64,000 bases of DNA from Prauserella alba (GTDB lineage Bacteria > Actinomycetota > Actinomycetes > Mycobacteriales > Pseudonocardiaceae), in NCBI RefSeq assembly GCF_024171735.1, contig NZ_JAMTCH010000005.1, positions 186,001 through 250,000 on the forward strand, given 5' to 3'. A program made the translations under genes and the position numbers. The notes under the pieces are model-generated. The model was not told where the DNA came from. It ran no database searches and saw only the letters and a program-made list of their open reading frames with translations. Shown one piece after another: positions 42,337 through 50,479 of this stretch (position 1 is the first letter of the stretch; the number at the start of each line of letters is the position of its first letter).

Positions 42337-43380
42337 GTGCGTCGACCCGGTGAACCTGCGCAGGTGACCGCGGTACTCGATACCCTCGAACGGATGCTGG
42401 ACGCGGGCACCAGGGTGGACGTCGCCCGGCTCGCGCGCCTGGCCGTCGACCGGATCACCGCATCGGGCGAGCCCACCTCCGACGGGACGGCGCCGGTGGA
42501 ACCCACCCCGGACGAGTCCTGCCCGGACGGGGCAACCGCTCCCGAGGCGCGCGTGCCCGGAGCCATGCTCGACCGTGCGCTCGCGCTGTACGCCCGCGCG
42601 TGTGCTGCGCATCCGCCCGAGGCGACGGACCTCGCCGACTGGATCATGGGCTTGTCGTTCGGCGAGCCGGCACGTGTCGTATCCCTGCACGACTTCGCGG
42701 GCCCGCTCGGTGAACACGGCCTGGCACGGATCCGATCCACTGTGGATGCCCGCCTCGCGGAGTCCACAGTGGAGGAGTCTGATCCGGTTGCGGAGCGGCT
42801 CGCGCAGGAGCTCGCCGCACTGACCGGGGAGGTCGACGGGCTGGTGGCCGCATGGCAGAGGCGGCTCCCGAACACGGAGGTCAGCCTGAAGATCGTGCGC
42901 GTGCTGCGGGCCGCGGGCCGGCACTCCGAAGCGCTCGCGCACGCCGCCCGAGCCCGCGGCAGCGACCCTTCACGGATCGGTGAACTCCTCGCCGCGGGCC
43001 GCGACGAGGACGCCTGGACGCTCACCCGGAACCTGCTCGCGCCGCCCGCCGAGTCGGGTCCGCACGCCGAGTCGTGCCCGACCAACGGGACCGCGCCGGC
43101 TGCGGCTCGCGCCGGCGTCATCGAGCTCTACCGCAGGCACATCGACTCGCTCATCGACGGCAGGGACGCCCGCAGCCCGGCCACGAACTACGCGCGTGCC
43201 GCGGTGGCGCTGCGCCGGCTGCGGACCCTTCACCGCGACGCGGGAACCTCCGCCGAGTTCGCCGAGTATCTCGCCGGCCTCGTCGCACGGCACCGCCGCA
43301 AGACCCGGCTGCTGGACGAGATCCGCGCCGCCCGCATCGCGTTGCCGAAGGCGCCGCCGCAACGGTCCCTGTGGTCCTGA
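42337..43380 (+). CDS. Helical-repeat protein coupled to the ATPase
   Basis: A 347-residue soluble, almost wholly helical protein. The central and C-terminal parts (YARACAAHPPEATDLADWIMG, then LYRRHIDSLIDGRDARS, NYARAAVALRRLRTLH and RHRRKTRLLDEI) resemble the helical region found behind SWIM zinc fingers in DUF6880-type proteins, but no SWIM finger is present here. The segment at about 40-75 is a Pro/Asp-rich linker. GTG 42337 lies 4 bases after the ATPase stop codon, so translation is coupled. Likely an adaptor or substrate-binding partner of the ATPase (inference). Confidence 0.65.
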   Translation: MRRPGEPAQVTAVLDTLERMLDAGTRVDVARLARLAVDRITASGEPTSDGTAPVEPTPDESCPDGATAPEARVPGAMLDRALALYARACAAHPPEATDLADWIMGLSFGEPARVVSLHDFAGPLGEHGLARIRSTVDARLAESTVEESDPVAERLAQELAALTGEVDGLVAAWQRRLPNTEVSLKIVRVLRAAGRHSEALAHAARARGSDPSRIGELLAAGRDEDAWTLTRNLLAPPAESGPHAESCPTNGTAPAAARAGVIELYRRHIDSLIDGRDARSPATNYARAAVALRRLRTLHRDAGTSAEFAEYLAGLVARHRRKTRLLDEIRAARIALPKAPPQRSLWS

Positions 43381-43389
43381 CCGGTTCGC

Positions 43390-43515
43390 TCAGGGCGCGG
43401 TCTCCTGCGCACGGCGGGACTCGTCGGCGTCGAGTACGAAGGCGCCGCACGCCATGGCCAGCAGCACGATGATCCCGAGAATCGCACCGATCCACGTCAC
43501 GATGGTCGCCAGCAT
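43390..43515 (-). CDS. 41-residue single-helix membrane protein
   Basis: The open frame gives MLATIVTWIGAILGIIVLLA, then MACGAFVLDADESRRAQETAP: one membrane helix with a short acidic/basic tail. GAAGGGACGG is 6 bases upstream of ATG 43515, a good ribosome site. The stop codon lies 9 bases from the end of the convergent helical-repeat gene. Size and design fit small membrane microproteins that modulate transporters, but no partner is evident. Confidence 0.55.
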   Translation of the reverse strand: MLATIVTWIGAILGIIVLLAMACGAFVLDADESRRAQETAP

Positions 43516-43952
43516 GGCTACCGTCCCTTCCCCCTCGTAGGAGTTCGTGTTCCGTTCACCAGGGTCGGGCCTGGACTGGATCTTCAGCCATCGGCCAACC
43601 GGCTAAACCACGCGCCCTCCGGTCGACCGAAAGCACGAGGTAACGTCGCGCTCCGCGGTCGCCCGAAACCCCTGGGCGGCGTGTGGGTGAACGGACTCGT
43701 CACGGTAGCCGGGCGAGAGCCGTTCCGCTGCGAGAACGACGGAACCCGCGGTCAGGGTGCGACCTTCGGAGGAGTTCCGGCGACCCTGGGCGCCGAGGTC
43801 ACCGCGCGGCCCGGCCATGTCGGTGAATCGCCCGCGACCGGCCGTCCCGCCGCTGTCGCAGGCCGGATCACCGCGGGTCGTCGCCCACGGGCACACGCGA
43901 CGGCCGCGCTTCGTCACCGAGCGTCACGCTTCGCCGTCCTCGGCGTGGCGGG
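43516..43952. other. 437-base intergenic stretch
   Basis: It lies between the 41-residue protein gene and the end of coaA. Open frames exist on both strands but none shows a recognisable family or a good start context. It should hold the promoter of the small gene and the coaA terminator. I see no clear repeat. Confidence 0.5.
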
Positions 43953-44885
43953 TCAGAGCTTGCGCAGGCGTACGCGGTTGATGGAGTGGTCGCTGTCCTT
44001 GCGGAGCACGAGCGTCGCGCGTGGGCGGGTGGGGCGGATGTTCTCCACCAGATTCGGCTCGTTGATCGTCTTCCAGAGGTGCTGCGCCTCGAAGCGGGCG
44101 TCCTCATCGGACAGGCCCGCGAAGTGGTGGAAGTGCGAACTGGGGTCGGCGAAGGCGGTGTGCCGCAACTTGAGGAACCGCTCGATGTACCAGCGCTCGA
44201 TGTCACCGGTGTGGGCGTCGACGTAGAGCGAGAAGTCGAACAGATCCGACACGGTCAGACTCGGACCGGGCTGCAGCACGTTCAGCCCCTCGATGATGAG
44301 GATGTCCGGACTCTGCACCGTCTGCTGCTCGCCAGGCAGGATGTCGTAGGCGAGGTGCGAGTAGACGGGCGCGTGCACCTCGGCGGCACCGGATTTGACG
44401 TCGGTGACGAATCGCAGCAGCGCGCGCCGGTCGTAGCTCTCGGGGAAGCCCTTCCGGTGCATGATCCCGCGGCGCATCAGCTCGTCGCGTGGGTGCAGGA
44501 ATCCGTCGGTGGTGACGAGGTCGACGCGCGGATGGTCGGGCCAGCGGGCCAGCAGGGTGCGCAGGATGCGCGCGGTGGTCGACTTGCCGACCGCGACGCT
44601 GCCCGCGACACCGATCACGAACGGGACCTTGGAGGGCCGGGTGTCCTCGCCGAGGAACGTCGTGGTGGCTTCGTACAGCCGCTGCCGGGCGGCCACCTGC
44701 AGGTTGATCAGCCGGGACAACGGCAGATACACCTCGGCCACCTCGGTGAGGTCGATCTGCTCGCCGAGGCCTCTCAGGCTGACCAGCTCGTCCGCCGTCA
44801 GCGGGAGCGGTGTGGAGCGCCGGAGCTCCCGCCACTGGTCACGCTGCAATTCAACATAAGGGCTCAGCTCACGGACCCGTGGCAT
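43953..44885 (-). CDS. coaA: Type I pantothenate kinase
   Basis: Catalyses the first step of coenzyme A synthesis, ATP-dependent phosphorylation of pantothenate. The 310-residue protein has the prokaryotic type I layout: [16 protein letters not shown] at the start, Walker [13 protein letters not shown] at 92-103, [21 protein letters not shown] and HYDIVPG-like [10 protein letters not shown] regions, and the closing RADLVLRK-like [24 protein letters not shown] 44885 follows GAGGAG at a proper distance, while the frame is open further upstream. It is divergent from the second ESX-type cassette. Confidence 0.96.
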   Translation of the reverse strand: MPRVRELSPYVELQRDQWRELRRSTPLPLTADELVSLRGLGEQIDLTEVAEVYLPLSRLINLQVAARQRLYEATTTFLGEDTRPSKVPFVIGVAGSVAVGKSTTARILRTLLARWPDHPRVDLVTTDGFLHPRDELMRRGIMHRKGFPESYDRRALLRFVTDVKSGAAEVHAPVYSHLAYDILPGEQQTVQSPDILIIEGLNVLQPGPSLTVSDLFDFSLYVDAHTGDIERWYIERFLKLRHTAFADPSSHFHHFAGLSDEDARFEAQHLWKTINEPNLVENIRPTRPRATLVLRKDSDHSINRVRLRKL

Positions 44886-45089
44886 TCGCTCACTCCTCGC
44901 CCGTCGATGGGCCGGCCGTTCCCGCGACTTTCGTAACGCAGTTCTTACGGTAAGACGTGGCGTCAGAAAACGGACTGTGACGTTGTGCACCTCACCCGCG
45001 GTGTTCGTTGTTAGCGTGCCGCCGTCAGAATCGTGTGTCGGTCCGCGGTCGCGGTACCGGTGCATTCACGAGTTTCAGGGGGAACAGCT

Positions 45090-45719
45090 ATGACCACGCC
45101 CGGTGAGCAGCAGTCCGGCCGGACGTCCGATCCGATGAAACTGGCCGACGACCTCAAGCAGTGGGCTCAGGGGCTGCAGCAGCAGGCCGAGCGCTACGGC
45201 CAGCTGCAGAGCAGGCTCGACGCGACGTCCGTGACCCGGACCTCTCCCGACGGGGTGGCCCGCGTGACCGTCGATTCCAAGGGAGTGCCGACGGAGTTGA
45301 CGATCACCGACCGTGGCCGGGGGCTCGATCCGCGTGAACTGTCGGCCGCGCTGATGGACACGATGCGGCGGGCGCAGGCGGAACTGCGCGACACCGTGGC
45401 CGACCTGACGGTCACGACGGTCGGCGAGGACGGCCCCGCGAGCGACATCGTGGCCGGATACCGCGAGCAGTTCCCCGACCCCGACCCCGGCGACGACGAC
45501 CCCGGTCACGGTGGCGCGGCGCAGGACCTGTCCAGCCAACTCGGCGCCATCGAGGACGACGAACCCGCAGCCGGACCGGGCGGCTCGCCCGAGGCGTCCC
45601 ACCGGAGCGAGTCTCAGCCGGAACCGCAGCGGCCGCCGCGGCGTCCGACCTCGCGACCGTCGCGCGACGCCGACAACGGCGAGGACGACGAGGGCTTCGG
45701 CGGTTCAATCCTGCGCTGA
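45090..45719 (+). CDS. YbaB/EbfC-family protein of an ESX-type cassette
   Basis: A 209-residue protein. The N-terminal half (about 15-125) has the YbaB/EbfC nucleoid-protein fold: a long helix (LADDLKQWAQGLQQQAERYGQL), then beta strands VARVTVDSKGVPTELTI and a closing helix DPRELSAALMDTMRRAQAEL. The C-terminal 85 residues are acidic, Pro/Ser-rich and disordered. In actinomycetes such YbaB-like proteins are often encoded beside EspC/WXG substrates (compare EspL of ESX loci). AGGGGGAACAGCT precedes ATG 45090. It heads a three-gene cluster. Confidence 0.87.
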   Translation: MTTPGEQQSGRTSDPMKLADDLKQWAQGLQQQAERYGQLQSRLDATSVTRTSPDGVARVTVDSKGVPTELTITDRGRGLDPRELSAALMDTMRRAQAELRDTVADLTVTTVGEDGPASDIVAGYREQFPDPDPGDDDPGHGGAAQDLSSQLGAIEDDEPAAGPGGSPEASHRSESQPEPQRPPRRPTSRPSRDADNGEDDEGFGGSILR

Positions 45720-45770
45720 GGACAGCATCCGAGAAGCCCGTGCGACGGGCCGACCGAGAAGGGACCGACG

Positions 45771-46295
45771 ATGACGCCACCGAAGGGGTTCGGCGCTGAC
45801 CCGGACCAGCTGCGCGCATATGCCAAAACCATCGCCGCCAGGTCCGAGGCCGTCGGCGTTGCGCAGGAGGCGGCTTCGCACGTCACGGATCTCAACGACG
45901 CCTACGGGTGGATCTGCCAGATGATGGGGCTGCACGAGATCCTCAAGCAGCCGCAGGAACGGTGTGGGCAGATGATCAAGCGGGCGCAGCAGGAGCTCTC
46001 GGAGTTGGACAAGACCGTCAGCGAGGCCGCGAAGCGGTATGAAGAGCAGGAACAGGCCATGCGCGAGCGGCTGCGAGAGACCCTCGAGAAGCTGGGCAAG
46101 GCGGGGGAAGCACCGGGGCTGACGCACGGCGGGGGCACGCCCGAGCCGGTCCCGATGCCGGAGCCCCAGCTGCCGGGGGACGAGCCGCAGCCTGCGCCGA
46201 TGCCGACGCCGGAGCCGCCGCAGAACACGCCGCGGCCGGCTCCCATGCCCACTCCGCAGCCGTACCCCGAGTACCCGACGACCACGGAGGCGTGA
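45771..46295 (+). CDS. EspC-like type VII secretion target
   Basis: A 174-residue protein. Residues 1-105 are helical and begin GFGADPDQLRAYAKTIAARSEAVG, the EspC/DUF2580 opening; the turn region is NDAYGWICQMMGLHEILK. A charged helix follows, then a Pro-rich tail (about 120-174) with repeats of PMPTPEP. The second gene of the cluster, it overlaps neither neighbour but sits 51 bases after the YbaB-like gene and 4 bases before the WXG-like gene. Expected to be exported with its partner by an ESX system encoded elsewhere. Confidence 0.85.
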   Translation: MTPPKGFGADPDQLRAYAKTIAARSEAVGVAQEAASHVTDLNDAYGWICQMMGLHEILKQPQERCGQMIKRAQQELSELDKTVSEAAKRYEEQEQAMRERLRETLEKLGKAGEAPGLTHGGGTPEPVPMPEPQLPGDEPQPAPMPTPEPPQNTPRPAPMPTPQPYPEYPTTTEA

Positions 46296-46299
46296 ACCG

Positions 46300-47208
46300 A
46301 TGTCCTCTTCGATCATCAGCGACGACCCGTCGTCGGACAACCCGCTGGTCGACGACGCCACGGACTCACGTCAGCAGTACGACATGCTGCAGAGCACCGA
46401 GGGCGCCGTCGCCGGGTTCGCGGTGCTGGCGGGCGGCCTCAACCCTGCCACGATTGCCATCGGCGCGGCGAACGGCCAGTTCGACAACATGGACAGCGCC
46501 TACAACCTCACGCAGGGCACGTCGCTGTCGACTGTTGTCGACGCGGCTACGCAGATGAAGGAAGGTGACTGGGCGTCGGCGGCCGCGAGCCTCGGCATGG
46601 TCGGCGCGGACGTTCTCGGTGCGGTCACCGATCCGATCGCAGCCGTGGCGGGGCAGCTGATCGGCTGGATGCTCGAACACGTCGAGCCGCTGCGGATGGT
46701 GCTGCACCAGCTCACCGGCAACCCGGACATGGTGGCGGGCTATGCCAACACCTGGTCCAACGTCGGCAGCCACGTGGCTGAGCAGGGTGTCCAGGTCGTG
46801 GAGGACTTCAAGAACGGCACCACCGACTGGCAGGGTGAGGCCAAGGGTGCCTGTGCGGAGCGCATGGTCGCCTGCGTGCAACAGATGGCCGCCGCCACGC
46901 AGGCGGCCGATGCGATCTCCAAGGCGGCGATGAAGCTCAAGGACGTCGTGAACAGTGTTCGGGCGTACGTGCGCGACATCCTCGCCGACCTCGCGGGCGG
47001 GCTCGTGAGCGCGGCGATTCAGGCCGCGACGGTCGTACTCGCGCCCGGCGCCGTGAAGACGATCCTGATGAAGATCTCCAAGGCCGGTATCGACATCGCC
47101 GAGGGCGTCGCCGAGTTGACCGTCGTGATCACGAGGTTCAACAACGTCGTCGTCGACCTGATGCAGTCGCTCGACGAGGTCGAACGCGCCTACGAGAAGA
47201 CCTCGTAG
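46300..47208 (+). CDS. WXG-like ESX-associated protein
   Basis: A 302-residue protein with a variable N terminus. Its Ala/Gly-rich hydrophobic stretch (about 75-125) comes before a WXG-type helical hairpin (about 145-220, turn TTDWQGEAKGACAERM). An amphipathic hydrophobic segment (about 220-285) containing LADLAGGLVSAAIQAATVVLA closes it. No toxin domain is recognisable. The layout, including the W-x-G-E-A turn and the hydrophobic segment, parallels the 294-residue protein of the other cassette (39578-38694). ATG 46300 lies 4 bases after the EspC-like gene, so both are co-translated. Confidence 0.8.
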   Translation: MSSSIISDDPSSDNPLVDDATDSRQQYDMLQSTEGAVAGFAVLAGGLNPATIAIGAANGQFDNMDSAYNLTQGTSLSTVVDAATQMKEGDWASAAASLGMVGADVLGAVTDPIAAVAGQLIGWMLEHVEPLRMVLHQLTGNPDMVAGYANTWSNVGSHVAEQGVQVVEDFKNGTTDWQGEAKGACAERMVACVQQMAAATQAADAISKAAMKLKDVVNSVRAYVRDILADLAGGLVSAAIQAATVVLAPGAVKTILMKISKAGIDIAEGVAELTVVITRFNNVVVDLMQSLDEVERAYEKTS

Positions 47209-47255
47209 GCGCCGTCGTCCCGCCCGACTTCCCTGATCCAGGCGGGCGCGGACTG

Positions 47256-47657
47256 CTACTCCGGCGCGGGTGCCTCGGTGGCGAGCTGGATGAGGTTGCC
47301 GCACGTGTCGTCGAGGACCGCGGTCGTCACCGGGCCCATCTCGACGGGCGACTGGGTGAACTCCACGCCGAGTGCGCTCAGCCGTTCGTACTCGGCGTGC
47401 ACGTCGTCGACGGCGAACTGCGCGAGTGGGATCCCGTCGGCGATCAGTGCGTCGCGGTAGGGCTTCACCGCGGGGTGGCCCGCCGGTTCGAGCAGCAGTT
47501 CCGCGCCTTCCGGGTTCTCCGGCGAGACGACCGTCAACCAGCGCGCGCCACCTCCCATGTCCACGTCGTGTTTGGTGCGAAAGCCCAGCACATCGGTGTA
47601 GAAGCGGTGGGCCTTCTCCTGGTCGTCGACGAACACGCTCGTCATGTGGATCCGCAT
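47256..47657 (-). CDS. VOC-family (glyoxalase/bleomycin-resistance fold) protein
   Basis: A 133-residue protein with the paired beta-alpha-beta-beta-beta units of the vicinal-oxygen-chelate fold: MTSVFVDDQEKAHRFYTDVLGF, then GARWLTVVSPENP and ELLLEPAG; the second unit ends TTAVLDDTCGNLIQLA. The bound metal would use a His/Glu set of this fold, but the enzyme activity is unknown. It follows the ArsR regulator gene by 47 bases on the same strand, so the regulator probably controls it. ATG 47657 is chosen although the frame is open upstream. Confidence 0.9.
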   Translation of the reverse strand: MRIHMTSVFVDDQEKAHRFYTDVLGFRTKHDVDMGGGARWLTVVSPENPEGAELLLEPAGHPAVKPYRDALIADGIPLAQFAVDDVHAEYERLSALGVEFTQSPVEMGPVTTAVLDDTCGNLIQLATEAPAPE

Positions 47658-47704
47658 GGTCGGGTGGCTCCGTTTCGGTGTCGGACGGGTTCGGCGGGTG
47701 CCGG

Positions 47705-48073
47705 TCATTTCCCGGTCGTGCCGGTGTCGCTCGTCGTGCCGGTGTCGTGGGTCGTGCCGCTGGTCGTGTCGGTCTCGCCGGTCTGTGGCGCGCCAGGGCG
47801 GTCGAGCCACCGCACGGCGATCTCCTCGAGTGGTCCGGTGTCGAGGTAGTGGAACTTGTACCGGCCCTCGCGGCGGGTCTCGACGAGTCCGGCGGCTTCG
47901 AGGACGTCGAGGTGCTGTGAGATCGCCTGCCGTGACGAGGCGAGCCCGTGCCGGGTCGTCAGCCGGCCGCAGAGCTCGAACAACGTCTGGCCGGTGCATT
48001 CGGTCAGCTCGTCGAGGATCGTCCTCCTGGTCGGATCGGCGAGTGCCTTGAAGACGTCGGCCACGATCCCCAC
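47705..48073 (-). CDS. ArsR-family transcriptional repressor
   Basis: A 122-residue winged-helix regulator. The core VFKALADPTRRTILDELTE is the ArsR signature for the 'ArsR then glyoxalase/SRPBCC' subgroup. The recognition helix is SRQAISQHLDVLEAAGLVETRREGRYKFHYL. No metal-binding ELCVCDL motif is present, so this is a non-metal subgroup member. The C terminus is a Thr/Gly/Asp-rich tail with TTSDTGTTG repeats. GTG 48073 is preferred; TTG 48082 is upstream. A dyad at 48079-48094 is the likely operator of this gene and of the VOC gene behind it. Confidence 0.88.
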   Translation of the reverse strand: MGIVADVFKALADPTRRTILDELTECTGQTLFELCGRLTTRHGLASSRQAISQHLDVLEAAGLVETRREGRYKFHYLDTGPLEEIAVRWLDRPGAPQTGETDTTSGTTHDTGTTSDTGTTGK

Positions 48074-48078
48074 GTTAG

Positions 48079-48094
48079 GCAAGTAAACACTTGC
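48079..48094. promoter_or_regulatory. Operator-like dyad GCAAGT-4-ACTTGC
   Basis: Perfect 6-base arms around AAAC lie 6 bases upstream of the ArsR start codon. Position and symmetry fit autoregulation by the ArsR protein, whose family binds short dyads of this size. Confidence 0.6.
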
Positions 48095-48130
48095 ATGTCA
48101 ATTCGGCGGCACGCGTGGGTGATTCGCCGG

Positions 48131-48739
48131 TCAGCGGATCCACGCGGGGAGGCCGAGTGCCCGGAGCCGCGCGTCGAGCTGGGCGGCGAACAGCTGTGGG
48201 TTCTCCACGGCGAAACACGCCTCGCCCTGCGGCGTCGCCACGGCCACGGCGGGTCCGGGCGGGACCTGGATGTTCGGGTTCAGCTGAGGCTGGGCGCCCT
48301 TCTGGATGTCGACGATGCGGATGCCCGTGATCTGCGAGAGCCGGATCTCCCCGGTGCCCATCGTGAAACGAATCATCCGGGAGGACGCGCGCAGCGACCA
48401 CCGCAGTGCGCGGTCGTCGAACGAGACCCGGCAGTCCCGGAGCCCGTCGTACGACTGCATCGGGTGTTCGAGCGGCATCGCAGGGGCGGCCGCGGCCATG
48501 CTGACCGGATCGGGCGCGGCAGGGGGCTGGCCGGTGGGCGGCTGTCCGCCTGGGAACGGCCGCCCGGCGGGGAAAGGCTGCCCGGCGGGCGGAGGTTGGG
48601 GAGGCCCGGACGGTGGCGGCATGTGGCGAGGGTGCGAACCGGAACGGGAGCGATGTGAGTGCCGAGTCACGAGCACGGCGACGACGACCACGACCGGTAC
48701 CAGCCCGACGAGCACCCAGATCCAGACGGTCACGGACAC
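48131..48739 (-). CDS. Single-pass membrane protein with Pro-rich linker, unknown
   Basis: A 202-residue protein: one membrane helix (about 5-24), a Pro/Gly-rich linker (about 38-85) and a beta-rich C-terminal domain (about 90-200) with DRALRWSLRASSRMIRFTMG and EIRLSQITGIRIVDIQKG, then GEACFAVENPQLFAAQLDARL. That domain has the rhythm of a PH-like fold. It is probably cytoplasmic if the helix is a signal anchor in the N-out sense. GTG 48739 has TAGAGT (48747-48752 on this strand) 7 bases upstream, a leaderless-type promoter. Confidence 0.75.
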   Translation of the reverse strand: MSVTVWIWVLVGLVPVVVVVAVLVTRHSHRSRSGSHPRHMPPPSGPPQPPPAGQPFPAGRPFPGGQPPTGQPPAAPDPVSMAAAAPAMPLEHPMQSYDGLRDCRVSFDDRALRWSLRASSRMIRFTMGTGEIRLSQITGIRIVDIQKGAQPQLNPNIQVPPGPAVAVATPQGEACFAVENPQLFAAQLDARLRALGLPAWIR

Positions 48740-48820
48740 GGTCGGAACTCTACCGCCGTCCCTGGCCCACCCGGGCCGATCATCGGACGTCCGGCCCGGC
48801 GGGGCGCCATCGGCGCCGGG

Positions 48821-49447
48821 TCAGCTCCCGAAGACCTCGTCCCACGCGGCGGCGACCTGATGGGCACAGGTTTCCGGGGCGACGCCGCCGACCCCGGTGC
48901 CGAGGCCGGGCAGCGCGATCGTGGTGACCGCCTCGCGCAGCGGCACCGCGTCGCCGGTGACCGCACCGTCCGCCACGTCGGAACCCTCGGTGCTGTCGGC
49001 CGTTCCCTCGGCCCACAGCGTGAACACCGCCTTGGCCGCGAGGTAGGGATGCACCGTGTCCGGCGGCAGTTGCTCACCGGGCTCCCGCATCGTCGGTGCG
49101 CTGATCAGCCACGTGGGTGCGGGCTCTCCCGTCGGCACGACGAGCGCTTCGCCGACCGGCAGCTCCCCGCCGTGGTAGGCCAGTACGGCGCTGCGCACAC
49201 GCTGTTCGATCCCGGGGAACGCCTTGGCGTACATGGCGTTGATACCGCCCCGCATCCAGCCGTACGAATTGGCGGGGCTGACCACGGCATGCGCGCCGAC
49301 GTCCAGCACCGATCCGTGGTGGACGCTCACCGGCCCCGACACCTTGCCTGCCGCCGACTCCCACGCCCGGGCCAGCGGCTCGTCGACTGCGCACAGCACG
49401 ACCTCTGGCGTGGCCGGACGGCGGTCTTCACCGGTCACGTCAGCCAC
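48821..49447 (-). CDS. Macro-domain protein
   Basis: About 208 residues with a macro domain: VLDVGAHAVVSPANSYGWMRGG is the ADP-ribose-loop signature (A-x-V-x-P-A-N-S), and TTIALPGLGTGVGGVAPE is the phosphate loop. Such domains bind or hydrolyse ADP-ribose derivatives. The proteins of the 'Gly-Trp-Met' subgroup are near Tail-like macro phosphatases. TATAAC (49458-49463, minus strand) lies 10 bases before GTG 49447; GTG 49438 is an alternative. It reads divergently from pheA and has no obvious ADP-ribosyltransferase beside it. Confidence 0.87.
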   Translation of the reverse strand: MADVTGEDRRPATPEVVLCAVDEPLARAWESAAGKVSGPVSVHHGSVLDVGAHAVVSPANSYGWMRGGINAMYAKAFPGIEQRVRSAVLAYHGGELPVGEALVVPTGEPAPTWLISAPTMREPGEQLPPDTVHPYLAAKAVFTLWAEGTADSTEGSDVADGAVTGDAVPLREAVTTIALPGLGTGVGGVAPETCAHQVAAAWDEVFGS

Positions 49448-49553
49448 ACCATTCCACGTTATATGGGTGCCTGATTCGGCGGTCACCCGTCCAGGATCGC
49501 AAATACTCGCGAGTTGTGTAACGGGCTGTGGGAGTGAACATTTTCGCGATCGG

Positions 49554-49559
49554 TAACCT
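49554..49559 (+). promoter_or_regulatory. Leaderless-type -10 box (TAACCT) of pheA
   Basis: TAACCT ends 8 bases before GTG 49568 and there is no Shine-Dalgarno between the two. This supports GTG 49568 rather than TTG 49559 as the start. Confidence 0.5.
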
Positions 49560-49567
49560 TGCCGGTT

Positions 49568-50479
49568 GTGGTACGCATAGCGTTCTTCGGTCCGGAAGGC
49601 ACTTTCACCGAGCAAGCGGCGCGGAATCTCGCCGGTGGTGAACGGTTGTTTCCGGTGGAGACAATCCCAGCAGCTTTCGACGCCGTCCGCAGCGGAGAGG
49701 CCCAGGGCGCCTGCGTACCGGTCGAGAATTCCGTCGAGGGCCCCGTCACGGCGACGCTCGACAGCGCCGTCGACGGTGATCCGCTCGTCGCGGTCGCCGA
49801 GGCGCTGCTGCCGATCCGGTTCAGTGTCCTCACCCGCTCCGACGCGCCCGATCCGCCGCGCACGGTCGCCAGCCATCCGCACGCGCTCGCGCAGGTCCGC
49901 GGCTGGCTGGCCGAGCACCTGCCGAAGGCCGAACAACTCGTGGCCTCGTCGACTGCCGGCGCCGCGGTGGGCGTGCTGGAAGGCCAGTACGACGCCGCGG
50001 TCGTCGCGCCCGTCGCCGCGGAGCACTACCCGCTGCGAGTGCTGGCTACGGACGTCGCCGACCTCGCCGACGCGCGCACCCGCTTCCTGCTGCTGCGCAG
50101 GCCGGGACAGCTGCCCGAGCCGACGGGCGCCGACCGGACGTCGATCGTCGTGGCCGCGGCCAACCGCACCGGATCCCTCGCAGGCCTGCTCGCCGAGCTG
50201 GCCATGCGCGGTATCAACCTCACCCGCCTGGACGCCAGGCCGGTCAAGGGCGACTACGGCACGTACCGGTTCTTCTTCGACTTCGAAGGTCATGTCGCCG
50301 AGCCGCGCATCGCCGACGCGCTCGCCGCGCTGCGTAGGCGTTCGACCGAGGTCCGGTTCCTCGGCTCACACCCGCGCGCCGACGGGGTGGCGGCAACCCT
50401 CGAACCCGGCGCGGGTAACGATGACTTCGCCGCGGCCGACGCCTGGGTGGAGGCCGTCCGGAAGGGAGAACTCGCGTGA
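49568..50479 (+). CDS. pheA: Prephenate dehydratase
   Basis: Converts prephenate to phenylpyruvate in phenylalanine synthesis. The 303-residue protein starts IAFFGPEGTFTEQAA and has VPVENSVEGPVT, LPIRFSVL, and the active-site motif TRF in ADARTRFLLL. A C-terminal ACT domain (about 195-280) carries NRTGSLAGLLAELAMRGINLTRL, with the GALAxxL-like and ESRP-like (DARPVKGDYG) positions used for phenylalanine feedback. It has no chorismate mutase domain, as usual in actinomycetes. Its end overlaps the phosphatase start by 4 bases (GTGA). Confidence 0.96.
   Translation: MVRIAFFGPEGTFTEQAARNLAGGERLFPVETIPAAFDAVRSGEAQGACVPVENSVEGPVTATLDSAVDGDPLVAVAEALLPIRFSVLTRSDAPDPPRTVASHPHALAQVRGWLAEHLPKAEQLVASSTAGAAVGVLEGQYDAAVVAPVAAEHYPLRVLATDVADLADARTRFLLLRRPGQLPEPTGADRTSIVVAAANRTGSLAGLLAELAMRGINLTRLDARPVKGDYGTYRFFFDFEGHVAEPRIADALAALRRRSTEVRFLGSHPRADGVAATLEPGAGNDDFAAADAWVEAVRKGELA

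Noticed and set aside
43603-43917. Minus-strand gene between the small membrane protein and coaA
   Set aside because: The 104-codon frame lacks a ribosome site and any family-like segment.
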